The notes: generated by a model not told the origin, from the letters alone. A stretch of DNA of 64,000 nucleotides from AP-15 sp963702685 (GCA_963702685.1 CAVPDQ010000010.1:62001-126000); one strand, 5' to 3'; positions 1 through 8,502 are shown, numbered from the stretch's first letter. Numbers and translations are program-made.

Positions 1-8
1 AATTCCTC

Positions 9-31
9 ATCCCCGGCCTGCGCCGGGGCAG
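9..31. repeat. Short GC palindrome
   Basis: A 7-bp perfect stem (CCCCGGC / GCCGGGG) with a 4-base loop lies at 11-28. It resembles the other CCCCGGC-type hairpins in this window (40861-40896 and the two inside the IS630 transposase). No T-run follows, so I call it a dispersed palindrome rather than a terminator. Confidence 0.45.
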
Positions 32-161
32 GTGCCGAGGAAGCTGCAAAGCAGCTGTCTCGAAGGAGGGAAACGGCACGCGGCTGATCATTGTAGATTG
101 TATGCTTCGTGCGCCCACACGGCGGCTGACGGCTCGGCGCCATGCAAAGGAGACCACATCC

Positions 162-1825
162 ATGACGATCGACGTAGCGACCGGCATTGTCCGCATTCTC
201 AAGCAAGAGGGTGTGGGCTGGGTTTCGACCTTCCCGGTCTGCCGGGTGAACAACGCGCTCGGCCGCGAAGGGGTGCCGATGCTGATGATGCGCGACGACC
301 GTTACGCCGTCGCCGTCGCCGACGCGTTCTCGCGCATCACCGGCGGGCACGCGGATCGGGGTGTGCACCTTCCAAGGCGGCGTCAACGCCGCCGGCATGC
401 AATACGCCTATGCCGGGATGGCGCAGGCCTTTGAGGACGGGTCGCCCGTTCTGTGCATCACCGACGGCGTGCCGGCCGGCGCTTCGGGCAACAGCCAGTA
501 CGATGTCGCGTCCGCCATGAAGACCGTGTCGAAGTGGTTCGGCTATCTCGACAAGCCCGAGCGCACGCCGGAGCTGATGCGCCGCGCCTTCACCATGCTG
601 AGGAGCGGCCGGCCGGGCCCGGTGATCCTGGCCATCCCCAATGCCACGGCGACCTACGACGAGACCGCCGACCCCTACCATCCGGTAAAGGGCTGGAAAT
701 CCGCACCCGACCCGGCGGATGTGAAGGCTGCGGTGGGCCAGCTCCTCCAAGCCAAGAACCCGCTGATCTACGCCGGCGAGGGGGTCATCTACGCCGGTGC
801 CTCGGACGAGCTGAAAGCGCTGGCGGAGCTGGTGAATGCGCCTGTCATCACGACCCTCAAGGCGAAAGGGGCGTTCCCCGAGGACCATCCGCTCTTTGTC
901 GGCGTGCGCGGCGATCAGGTGGCGCACTACCTGAACCAGAGCGACCTGATCCTCGCCATCGGCACCAGCCTGTCGCCGGGCCGCTTCAGCCACGGCATTC
1001 CCGATCCGGCGAAGAAGACCATCATCCACTGCAACATCGACGAATTGCACATCAACAAGATGTATCCGACCGCGCACGCGGTGATCGGCGATGCGCGCCT
1101 GACCTTGCAGGCACTTTGCCGGGAAGCGTCGGACCGCACATCGGGCGCCGGACGCGGGGCGGGCAATGTGGCGGCGGAAGTGCGGGCCGCCCGCGACCAG
1201 GCGCTCGCCAGATACCGGCAGGTCATGAACTCCGACGAGACGCCGATCAACCCCTACCGGGTGTATGGCGATCTGATGGAGGTGCTGGATCTGAAGAATT
1301 CGTTTGTGACGCACGAGATCAGGCAACACCCGCGACCAGCTGTCGACCGTCTTCGACACGCTGATCCCGCGCGGCTTTCTCGGCTGGGGCAATGTCTCCA
1401 CGCTCGGCTTCAGCCTCGCTGCCGCGATCGCCGCCAAGAAGGCGTTTCCGCAGAGGGCATCGGTGGCGGTGACCGGCGAAGCGGGCCTCGGCTACATGCT
1501 CGGCAACCTCGAGGTTTTGCTGCGCGAGAAGCTCGGGGTCACGGTCGTGCACATTTCGAATGGCGGCTTTGCCGGCTATGGACCGGGCTTCTGGGGGGCG
1601 GGGCACGACCCCTTCACCCACCGGGTGCTGGGGCCCGACGAGGTGGACATGTCAAAGGTGATCGGCGCCCTCGGCTTCCACACCGAGCGGGTCAGCGAGC
1701 CCTCTGAAATCATCCCGGCCCTGCGCCGCGCGCTCGACATCAATGGGTCGGGCCACCCGGCCTATATCGAGTTCATCTGTTGCCAGTACCCGGTCTACGG
1801 CCAGTGGGTCGGCCGCGGGGAGTAA
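162..1825 (+). pseudogene. ThDP-dependent enzyme (acetolactate synthase-like), two frameshifts
   Basis: This is a thiamine-diphosphate enzyme of the acetolactate synthase/benzoylformate decarboxylase superfamily, about 550 residues when the frames are joined. ATG 162 follows an AAAGGAG site. The reading frame shifts near 348 (an apparent extra base just before GTRIGVCTFQGG-like coding) and again near 1320 (an apparent missing base in the EI-SGNTRDQ region), then runs to TAA at 1825. The N-terminal PYR domain, central domain (about 190-330) and C-terminal PP domain (TGEAGLGYMLGNLE, ISNGGF) are all recognisable and uninterrupted by stops in the corrected frames. The usual catalytic Glu of the PYR domain (RHE type) appears as Asp in MRDDRYAVAVADAF. 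The exact substrate cannot be told. The frameshifts could be real decay or sequencing error. Confidence 0.75.
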
Positions 1826-1842
1826 ACCTGAAAAGAGCGGTT

Positions 1843-1972
1843 CACCACGGAGACACAGAGATCACAGAGATTATTCAATTATGTGCAATCCCAGCGAGAT
1901 TACCGGGAGGTGGGCAGCGGATTTTTCCACAATCTCTGGATCCTTCTCCGTGTACTCTGTGTCTCTGTGGTG
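1843..1972. repeat. 130-bp palindromic MITE-like element
   Basis: The element is bounded by long imperfect inverted repeats: CACCACGGAGACACAGAG at the left end, and CTCTGTGTCTCTGTGGTG at the right end (17 of 18 positions complementary), with further matching inward (CACAGAG / CTCCGTG). It has no ORF of its own. From memory, similar 'caccacagagacacagag' elements are scattered in many bacterial genomes. It lies in the gap between the ThDP enzyme and the DUF35 remnant. Confidence 0.7.
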
Positions 1973-1988
1973 CAAATCCCGAATTCAG

Positions 1989-2165
1989 GGTGAAACGATG
2001 CCATAGCTGATCCCCCTCCCGGACGCGTTGAGCCGGCCCTTCCGGGGCGCCGTCAATCAACGGCGGCTCGTTTTGCAGCACCGCGCTCAACGCGACAGGT
2101 CTGCAATTCCGCCGCGGGTCTGACCTGGAAAGAGGTCGGGGCAGAGGCCATATCGCGGCGGAGCC
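1989..2165 (+). pseudogene. Degenerate 5' duplicate of the DUF35 gene
   Basis: This stretch aligns with the start of the DUF35 gene at 2629-2835, including the bases just before the start codon (GTGAAACGATGCC versus GTGACACGATGCC). The copy reads ATG CCA TAG, so it is stopped at codon 3. It also lacks about 30 bases present in the downstream gene around the zinc-ribbon codons. It is non-coding debris, and forms the left arm of a direct repeat flanking the insert at about 2166-2628. Confidence 0.75.
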
Positions 2166-2260
2166 TTTGGCAGAAGACGATAGCCTCGGCGTAGACCGGT
2201 TAGCGCCCCGGCTCTGTACACCGTTGAATCCGAGCGGACGACCGGCGGAAAGGACATCAG

Positions 2261-2554
2261 ATGAGAGATTTACTGTTTTGTGCCGCGATCGCCGTCACCG
2301 TCGCCAGCATCAGCCCGGTTCGGGCACAGGCGCCATCGCCGGCTGCTGTCCCGCCGCAATGGCCGCCGGCAGCCCATTTCAGCGGCACCTATCAACCCTA
2401 TCCCTTTCCCGCGCCGACCCCGGAGGATGCTTATAGAGAGGGGTTGATAAACCGCTGGGAGCTCGAACAGCTTCAAGGGCCGCTACCGCAGGCGTTGCGG
2501 GGGCCGCCCGTAGATGGCGGCGGAGGCGGAGACGGCGGCGATAGAGGGGGCTGA
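2261..2554 (+). CDS. Small secreted proline/glycine-rich protein
   Basis: This is a 97-residue protein with a clear Sec signal peptide (MRDLLFCAAIAVTVASIS, cleavage likely after VRAQA). The mature part is rich in Pro, Ala and Tyr (PPQWPPAAHFSGTYQPYPFP). A short acidic/charged stretch follows (EDAYREGLINRWELEQ), then a Gly/Asp tail (DGGGGGDGGDRGG). I do not recognise a family. It sits alone in the insert between the degenerate and full copies of the DUF35 gene, so it may have arrived with that insertion. Confidence 0.55.
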   Translation: MRDLLFCAAIAVTVASISPVRAQAPSPAAVPPQWPPAAHFSGTYQPYPFPAPTPEDAYREGLINRWELEQLQGPLPQALRGPPVDGGGGGDGGDRGG

Positions 2555-2637
2555 GCGGCTCGCCGAGCCGGCGATTCCGGAGTACGAAAATCCGCCAGGG
2601 ACAACGCGAACTAAGGATCGAGGTGCGGAGTGACACG

Positions 2638-3049
2638 ATGCCCAAGCTGATCCCCGTCGCCGACGCGTTGAGCCAGCCCTTCTGGGACGCCGTTAACCAG
2701 AGGCGGCTCGTCTTGCAGCACTGCGCTCACATGCGACCGGCTGCAATACCCGCCGCAGCAGGCCTGCCAGGTCTGCAACTCGGCCGCCGGCCTGACGTGG
2801 AAAGAGGTCGAGGGAAGAGGCCATATCGCGACCTACATCGTGATCGAGGATGGCCGCCTCAACCGGCGCATGCCCGACCAGCCCTATAACCTCGCAATGG
2901 TGACCTTGGACGCGGACCCGCGGGTCAATTTCTATTCCAATCTCCCGGGCACCCCGCCCTACCAGGCGCCGGTGGGCGCCGCCGTCGCGGTGACATTCGA
3001 GGAGGTGGCCCCCGGCCAGCTCATCCACGAGTGGCGTGTCTTGGCGTAG
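2638..3049 (+). pseudogene. DUF35 zinc-ribbon/OB-fold protein, one frameshift
   Basis: DUF35 proteins pair with thiolase-like enzymes in acyl-CoA metabolism and supply an OB fold behind a rubredoxin-like zinc ribbon. The N-terminus (LSQPFWDAVNQRRLVLQHC) is typical. An apparent extra A near 2731 breaks the frame. With it removed, the protein continues HC-AHC-DRLQYPPQQACQVC, giving the expected two Cys pairs, then a complete OB fold ending HEWRVLA at TAG 3049, about 136 residues. It lies upstream of the thiolase-like gene at 5854, its probable partner. A single indel in an otherwise conserved sequence suggests sequencing error or very recent inactivation. Confidence 0.75.
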
Positions 3050-3115
3050 AGCTCGGTATCCACGCGAACGAAATCATCGTGCCAGGAGGTTCCTCCCCCA
3101 TAGGAAAACCGATCA

Positions 3116-4114
3116 ATGAACCCGCTACGATGGAAACGTGAACATCAATTAGCGTGGGGACTCATCTCTTTGATTGGCGCGATCCTCGGAGTGTTGTTCG
3201 CCTGGTTTCAATCGCCCTTTTACCAAATCTCTCACGCATCACTGTCTGGTGAGTGGTCTAACCAGACACAAGTCTTTCTTTCTTGGCTACCGCATCTCGC
3301 ATTGTATTGGCCTTGGCCCCTATTAGGCGCGGTTATTCCGGGACTGGCGTTCTACGTGTTTCAGCTTCTCCAAGACCCCGCTCGACCCGACCGGCGACCG
3401 AGGAGAGATTCGGAGGTAATTGGAGGCTTCGGAGCCCTGATGGAACGCTACCCAACGGCGATCCTCGATGCATCAAAACTGCCGCTTCCCAAGTCTCAGA
3501 TGAAGCGTGTATTTCGACGAGCATGGCGCAAGACAACCGATGAGAGACTGCGGAATTTTTTACAAATTGCCTTTGTCCACTTGAGTCAGTTCCAAGATGG
3601 TGTGGGCAATTTGCCGATAGATTGTAAATTACCGCCCAATCCAGACCCCGCAAAGACGCTGGGAATTCTTGATCCATATCTCCGGTTTGCGCCAGCTATG
3701 ACAAAGGAAGCGAAATCTCTGAGAGCCGAGTTTGCAGATTTCGAGCGCCCCAAACCGCCAGTTCAGTCGATCTGGTATATGACTTCACCGACAGAGATCG
3801 TCAGCACTTTGACACGTCCTTTTCTGAAACTCTGGCAAGGGCGATACACTCTACCTGCCTCGTTTTGGGCGTTTTTGATACTTGGGACGATACTAGCCCC
3901 GGTGGTCGCTATGATTATTGATATTCCGTTCTATTTTGCCGGGATGCCCCAGGTGCTCGGCCCGTTGTCTGTGTTTGCAATGGTCGTCTATCCGGCCTTT
4001 GCGGCGGTTGGTGTTTGGCGTAGTGCCAACGCGCGGCCATTCCAGCGATGGCCGGTTGCGGCTGCTGCCGCGAAGATCGGCGTCTTTTTCTGGCTCTTGG
4101 GCATTGCGAGTTGA
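3116..4114 (+). CDS. Integral membrane protein of unknown function
   Basis: This is a 332-residue protein with hydrophobic segments near residues 12-33, 56-85, 248-270, 280-300 and 312-331, and a soluble charged middle section (about 95-245). I recognise no catalytic motif. The base composition is visibly more AT-rich than that of its neighbours, with codons such as TTA, ATA and AAA that are rare elsewhere in the window. With the next gene it forms a small low-GC patch that suggests horizontal acquisition. The start at ATG 3116 gives a sensible N-in topology. Confidence 0.6.
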   Translation: MNPLRWKREHQLAWGLISLIGAILGVLFAWFQSPFYQISHASLSGEWSNQTQVFLSWLPHLALYWPWPLLGAVIPGLAFYVFQLLQDPARPDRRPRRDSEVIGGFGALMERYPTAILDASKLPLPKSQMKRVFRRAWRKTTDERLRNFLQIAFVHLSQFQDGVGNLPIDCKLPPNPDPAKTLGILDPYLRFAPAMTKEAKSLRAEFADFERPKPPVQSIWYMTSPTEIVSTLTRPFLKLWQGRYTLPASFWAFLILGTILAPVVAMIIDIPFYFAGMPQVLGPLSVFAMVVYPAFAAVGVWRSANARPFQRWPVAAAAAKIGVFFWLLGIAS

Positions 4115-4217
4115 GTGACCGGGATGGGTTTCATGCACATCGTGCGACTGGCTGGACTTGATTGAAATGCAAAAGGAGACTATTTTATTTGCGTCTTAGC
4201 ACAGGGTACGGATAGTC

Positions 4218-4601
4218 ATGTCTATTGAGCTGAGAGGCCAAGGAAATCCGCTCGCTGATGATTTTCCATACAGTGGACAATGGGTACTCGAAAGCCGCAT
4301 ATTCCTATTCGTCGAGGATGCGGCTCCAACTGGCGATCCTACGGCTCCGCAATTTACACCATTCATAAATTATGGACGCGAAGATTGGATTGTGGGGTTT
4401 GCCGCAACCCAACTCGCCGCCGCTTTAGGAACCACGATGGCTGAGCTTTTTGAGGCCAATCGTGCGCGACGGCTCACGCTCGAAAACGCGGAACCCGGCA
4501 CCACTGAAGACGGAGCGAGTGCGAAGCGATATACGTTCCGGCTCGGCGACAAAGAGGGATCGTTGATCATCGCAAACCCAACTCATGTCGGATCGGCGTA
4601 G
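4218..4601 (+). CDS. Hypothetical soluble protein
   Basis: This is a 127-residue protein with no signal peptide or membrane segment. It is mostly mixed polar sequence with motifs such as FTPFINYGREDWIVGF and a C-terminal LGDKEGSLIIANP strand-like run. I do not recognise the family. Like the preceding membrane protein it is less GC-rich than the surroundings. It may be co-inherited with that gene, though about 100 bp separate them. Confidence 0.5.
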   Translation: MSIELRGQGNPLADDFPYSGQWVLESRIFLFVEDAAPTGDPTAPQFTPFINYGREDWIVGFAATQLAAALGTTMAELFEANRARRLTLENAEPGTTEDGASAKRYTFRLGDKEGSLIIANPTHVGSA

Positions 4602-4744
4602 CATGACGTTCTTGGTCAGAAATCATGTTTGCCCAAAAATCTCATGGATTATCCTGCTTTAATGGGCAAAGCCCCCCGCGGGGGAGGAGCCTGGTGTGGC
4701 AACGGGCTTCGCCAAACGATCGGACTCGGGTGGGTTCCGCTCTG

Positions 4745-5182
4745 GTTCGTCCCTGCCATACCATCACCGCCAGAGCATAGAGGAAAGGGGGAGCCATGAG
4801 CGCGTCAGCCGGGTATCAGTGGCGGCGAGATAAGGACGGGCTCGGAGTATGGGAGCACCGCGGCAAGGTCGCGGTGGCCGGGGTCGGGCATTCGCCGGTC
4901 GACCGGCGCTGGGACGAAGTCTCGATGGACAAGACGGTCGGCGCCTACTCGATCCTGGCCTGCCAAAAGGCGATGGACGAGGCTGGCGTCACACCGGATC
5001 AGATCGAGGGCGTCATCTGCTGCGACAGCCATATTGCCGGCGGCAGCGGCGGCTCCGCCTCTCAGTGGGCGCCGCGGCCCTACTTCGCCCCGCCTTACGA
5101 TTCGGAGTGGGGGTTGACCCTGGTCAACGCGCAGTAGCTAATCGAGCAGATGGGCCTGCCCAACGTTGCCGCGCAATTTGCG
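4745..5182 (+). pseudogene. Truncated 5' duplicate of the thiolase-like gene
   Basis: This is an imperfect copy of the upstream region plus the first ~113 codons of the thiolase-like gene at 5854. Homology begins in the leader (GTTCGTC at 4745 and 5804), includes the same GGGGAGCC-ATG start region (ATG 4796), and runs to about 5165-5182. Over the 113 shared residues I count six substitutions. The TGG codon for Trp is TAG here (5135-5137), and homology is lost shortly after, where the HTH/toxin cargo begins. It could still make a short N-terminal peptide but cannot form a thiolase fold. Confidence 0.85.
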
Positions 5183-5200
5183 CAAGGCTATATTTGGCGC

Positions 5201-5509
5201 ATGATGGCCGTCATCGATCCAAAAAGAATCCGCGAGCGGGTTGGGCTGAACCAGGCTGAATTTGCCGCCCGCTATCGCCTCAGCCGTAACACCGTGAGGG
5301 GTTGGGAAACGGGCCGCTCGCTCTCCGGCAGCGCGCGCATCCTGTTGACCCTGATCGACCGGGCGCCCGATCAGATTGCCGACATCCTGGCCGAGGAAGC
5401 ACCGAACGCCGAAACGGTTGCTGCGATGCAGGCGGCGCGATGCGGCGAGGGTGCTGACTTCGCCACGCTCGACGACCTGTTCGCCGATCTCAATGCCCCG
5501 GACCATTAG
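5201..5509 (+). CDS. XRE-type HTH antitoxin
   Basis: This is a 102-residue DNA-binding protein. A helix-turn-helix spans about residues 9-40 (IRERVGLNQAEFAARYRLS, NTVRGWETGR), followed by SARILLTLIDRAPDQI. An acidic C-terminal tail (ATLDDLFADLNAPDH) probably contacts the toxin. The start at ATG 5201 is chosen because the upstream codons fall in the decayed thiolase copy. The gene overlaps the downstream RelE/YafQ-like toxin by 17 bp, typical of an autoregulated type II toxin-antitoxin operon. Confidence 0.75.
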   Translation: MMAVIDPKRIRERVGLNQAEFAARYRLSRNTVRGWETGRSLSGSARILLTLIDRAPDQIADILAEEAPNAETVAAMQAARCGEGADFATLDDLFADLNAPDH

Positions 5510-5777
5510 GCGGCTTCCGGCGTTCGAGCGCGATTATCGGCGAGAGAAAAGAGGGCAGCGGGGCCGCAGATTAGAAGCCGAATTGCGCGCCGTATTGACA
5601 CTGTTGCTTGACGATCAACCGTTGCCAGCGCGCTACCGTGATCATCCGTTACGCGGCGAGTGGGCGGACCACCGTGACTGCCATATCCGGCCCGACCTGA
5701 TCTTGATTTACCGTAAGCCGGATGCCGACTGGCTGGAATTGGTGCGGCTCGGCTCGCATAGCGAGCTATTCAGCTGA
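5493..5777 (+). CDS. RelE/YafQ-family mRNA interferase toxin
   Basis: This is a 94-residue basic protein matching the YafQ branch of the RelE superfamily. It opens with RRLPAFERDYRREKRGQRG and continues LPARYRDHPLRGEWADHRDCHI (positions about 48-70), then DLILIYRK and ELVRLGSHSELF at the end. Family members cleave ribosome-bound mRNA, and the C-terminal His (LGSHSELF) is a conserved catalytic-region residue. It is translationally coupled to the upstream HTH antitoxin. The pair occupies the gap between the truncated and intact thiolase copies. Confidence 0.8.
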   Translation: MPRTIRRLPAFERDYRREKRGQRGRRLEAELRAVLTLLLDDQPLPARYRDHPLRGEWADHRDCHIRPDLILIYRKPDADWLELVRLGSHSELFS

Positions 5778-5853
5778 CCTGATGCTAGCCTGCCGCTAGA
5801 CTAGTTCGTCGCTGCCGTACCTTCACTGCCAGAGATAGAGGAAGAGGGGAGCC

Positions 5854-7170
5854 ATGAGCGCGCCGGAGGGGTATCGGTGGCGGCGAGACAGGGACGGGCT
5901 CGGCGTCTGGGAGCACCGGGGCCTGGTCGCGGTGGCCGGGGTCGGACATTCGCCGGTCGACCGCCGCTGGGACGAAGTCTCGATGGACAAGACGGTGGGA
6001 GCCTACTCGATCTTGGCCTGCCAAAAGGCGATGGACGAGGCCGGCGTGAGCCCGGATCAGATCGAGGGCGTCATCTGCTGCGACAGCCATATTGCCGGCG
6101 GCAGCGGCGGCTCCGCGTCGCAATGGGCGCCACGGCCCTATTTCGCCCCGCCCTATGATTCTGAGTGGGGGCTGACCCTGGTCAACGCGCAGTGGCTCGT
6201 CGAGAATATGGGCCTCAAGAACGTAAAATTTGCGCCGACCGGTGTGCCGACGATCAGCGAAATGGTGGGCATGGCAGCCCAGGCCGTGGGTGACGGCCAG
6301 TGCCACACCTGTCTCGTCATCTACCCGACCGGCAATCTCGAAGGCCGCTATCGCCGGGGTGGCGAGAACGCCGACGACTACGCCCGTGGTGCGCGCCAAT
6401 GGACCGCACCCTGGGGCAATCACGGCGGCAACGATTTCATCAACATCTTCCCGCACAATCAGTACTGCCTGAAATACGGCGGCAAGCACGACGACCTCGC
6501 CCCCTTTGTCGTCAACCAGCACAGGAACGGGCTCTTGACGCCGTGGGGGTACAACGCCACCCACAATGTGCCGCAGCTGACGATCGAGGATTACGTCACT
6601 TCGCGCTACATCCTGAACCCGCTCCGGCTGTGGGACTGCGACCGGCCGGTCAACGCATCGACCGCGTATCTCTTCACCACCGCCGATCGCGCCCGCGACA
6701 TGAAGCAGCCGCCGGTCTATGTGCTCAATCACTCGCAGCACAATTTCAGGAAGCGCAGCACCCAGGAAGATCTGGACGAGATCGAGGACTGGACCGACCG
6801 CGCCGCCAGGCGAATGTACGAGGGCGCCGGGCTCGGGCCCAAGGACGTCGATATCTTCAATCCTTACGACGGCTATGCCCCGATGGCGCAGTTCTTCCTG
6901 GAGGGCTTCCAGTGGCACGGCGTCAAGCGCGGCGATGCCTTCGCGTTCTACGCCGGCGATATCCGGGTCGAGGGACCGCACCCGTTCTGCTCGAGCGGCG
7001 GCAATCTGGGGACCGGGCGCCTCCGCACCGCCATGTACACCGACAGCATCGAGCAGCTCCGCGGCACCGCCGGCCCCCGCCAGGTCAAGGTTCGGGCCGA
7101 GACCGCGCTGGCGGCCTTCACCACGCCCAGCAGCGGCGGCTGGATCATGTTCGGAAAACACCCGAGCTGA
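5854..7170 (+). CDS. Thiolase-like (SCP2-type) acyl-CoA protein
   Basis: This is a 438-residue thiolase-superfamily protein, probably acting on an acyl-CoA with the DUF35 protein encoded at 2638. The N-terminal half has AVAGVGHSPVDRR, QKAMDEAGVSPDQIEGVICCD and SEMVGMAAQAVGDG. The C-terminal half has DVDIFNPYDGYAPMAQFFLE and HPFCSSGGNLGTGR. Spacing and length match SCP2-type thiolases rather than classical FadA. The canonical active-site Cys and His cannot be assigned confidently from sequence alone, so it may catalyse a retro-aldol or non-thiolytic step as Ltp2-type proteins do. ATG 5854 follows a GAGGGGAG site shared with the truncated duplicate upstream. Confidence 0.75.
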   Translation: MSAPEGYRWRRDRDGLGVWEHRGLVAVAGVGHSPVDRRWDEVSMDKTVGAYSILACQKAMDEAGVSPDQIEGVICCDSHIAGGSGGSASQWAPRPYFAPPYDSEWGLTLVNAQWLVENMGLKNVKFAPTGVPTISEMVGMAAQAVGDGQCHTCLVIYPTGNLEGRYRRGGENADDYARGARQWTAPWGNHGGNDFINIFPHNQYCLKYGGKHDDLAPFVVNQHRNGLLTPWGYNATHNVPQLTIEDYVTSRYILNPLRLWDCDRPVNASTAYLFTTADRARDMKQPPVYVLNHSQHNFRKRSTQEDLDEIEDWTDRAARRMYEGAGLGPKDVDIFNPYDGYAPMAQFFLEGFQWHGVKRGDAFAFYAGDIRVEGPHPFCSSGGNLGTGRLRTAMYTDSIEQLRGTAGPRQVKVRAETALAAFTTPSSGGWIMFGKHPS

Positions 7171-7183
7171 CAGCCCGCGCAAC

Positions 7184-7216
7184 TTGCGTATATTACGGAT
7201 TTAACGTATATTGGCG
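7184..7216 (+). promoter_or_regulatory. Promoter/operator of the Phd-like antitoxin gene
   Basis: TTGCGT (7184-7189) and TATATT (7207-7212) are separated by 17 bp, matching a sigma-70 promoter. The 8-mer CGTATATT occurs twice in direct orientation (7187-7194 and 7205-7212), 18 bp apart. Phd/YefM proteins usually repress their own promoter by binding such repeats. The site is clearly AT-rich in a GC-rich setting. Confidence 0.55.
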
Positions 7217-7234
7217 CCTGGAAAGAGAGGTTCC

Positions 7235-7513
7235 ATGGAGGACACGACCGAAGCCGTCCCGGCTGCCGAGTTCACGCGCAATTTTGGGCGCTACCGGATG
7301 CAGGCCCAGCGCGAACCCGTCGCCGTGTCGAGCCACGGCCGGATCACCGGCTACTTTGTTGGCCCCGAGGAATATGAGGAGTTCAAACGCTTTCGGGAGA
7401 GCCGCCGCAGCTTTGGCACCGCCGAGCTGTCGGAGGAGCAGGTCGAGGCGATCCGCAGATCGCGCATGGATCCGCGGCACGCCGATCTCGACAGGCTGCT
7501 CGACCCCAAATAA
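7235..7513 (+). CDS. Phd/YefM-family antitoxin, no partner toxin seen
   Basis: This is a 92-residue protein with the Phd/YefM N-terminal DNA-binding fold (VPAAEFTRNFGRYRMQAQR, EPVAVSSHGRITGYFVGPEEYEEF). A charged helical C-terminus (LSEEQVEAIRRSRMDPRHADLDRLL) follows, which in family members wraps the toxin. ATG 7235 follows GAGAGG. No Doc, RelE or PIN toxin follows: the next DNA is a palindromic repeat and then the opposite-strand remnant of a secreted-protein gene. It is either a solitary antitoxin or one that lost its toxin. Confidence 0.75.
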   Translation: MEDTTEAVPAAEFTRNFGRYRMQAQREPVAVSSHGRITGYFVGPEEYEEFKRFRESRRSFGTAELSEEQVEAIRRSRMDPRHADLDRLLDPK

Positions 7514-7520
7514 CGGGGCA

Positions 7521-7604
7521 AGCGTAGGGCGGATGAGCGGAGCGTAATCCGCCGCTTGGCTCCCACGAGTTGGCGGAATGCGCTTCGCTATTCCACCCTA
7601 CGCT
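7521..7604. repeat. 84-bp palindromic repeat
   Basis: Two ~33-bp arms form an imperfect palindrome. The left arm starts AGCGTAGGGCGGATGAGCG and the right arm ends CTATTCCACCCTACGCT. The short middle is CGCTTGGCTCCCACGAGTT. A single arm of the same family recurs at about 10358-10390. This type of 'gtagggcggat...' repeat is, from memory, common in alphaproteobacteria. Confidence 0.75.
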
Positions 7605-7606
7605 CA

Positions 7607-7898
7607 CTACTTCACCCGGCGGAGCGTTTTGCCCATGGTGTCGAAAGAGCAGGACAAGCCATGGCCTAACATGCAATTGCTCTCGGCGATCGTTGCGCCA
7701 GTCGCGCTGCGATGAATGGTCAGGCGGCAGTCGTTTCCGCCATCATCCTTGGCGAACTCGAGCACGTCCCCGCGCACCGCCGCCTGTCCGGCGACGTCGC
7801 CGAGGCAGCCGTCCGTGCCGACATACACCGCAACCCACGACTGGCCTCCATGCGCCGGGCCTATTTTGAGGCTGAATTCTGCTCCGCCGCTCCCCCTA
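7607..7898 (-). pseudogene. C-terminal part of a secreted protein gene split by IS630
   Basis: On the minus strand this segment encodes about 93 residues (AEFSLKIGPAHGGQSWVAVY, GCLGDVAGQAAVRGDVLEF, SNCMLGHGLSCSFDTMGK) up to the stop at 7607. It has four Cys, consistent with an exported disulfide protein. It is cut at the IS630 target TA (7897-7898). The start of the gene lies beyond the element at 9126-9288. I recognise no family. Confidence 0.65.
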
Positions 7899-8502
7899 GT
7901 GTAGTGTCTCACGCAAAGCTTTACAACAGGGATTGCGCGGGTTAAGCTGCCCGGCATGTGGGAGAGCAATGCGGCATTGGCGGTGACCCCTGAGGCCAGG
8001 CGAGAGCTCGAACGGCTGGTCCGGTCCGGCAAGACGGAGCAGCGCATCGCGTTGCGGGCGCGGATTATTCTCGGTGCGGCGGACGGCCGGTCGAACAACG
8101 CGCTGGCCAGGGAACTCAACACATCGCGACCGACCGTGATCGATTGGCGGCGGCGCTTTGCCGAAGGCGGCGTCAAAGCGCTTGCGGGCGACCGTCCGCG
8201 CGGGCGGAGTTTTGCGCCGTTGGCGGTCGCCAAGGCCGCCGAGATTATCACCCGGACGCAAAGCGCTCCGGAGCACGCCACGCAGTGGAGCTGCGGCCGC
8301 ATGGCCAAGGCCTGCGGCGTCAGCAAGGCGTCGGTGCAACGCGTCTGGCATGCCAACGGCTTGAAGCCGCATCTGGTCAAGACGTTCAAGCTGTCGAACG
8401 ATCCCGATTTCATCGCGAAGCTGGAGGATGTGGTTGGCCTCTATATGAACCCGCCCGAGCACGCGCTGGTGTTCTGCATCGACGAAAAGAGCCAGATTCA
8501 AG

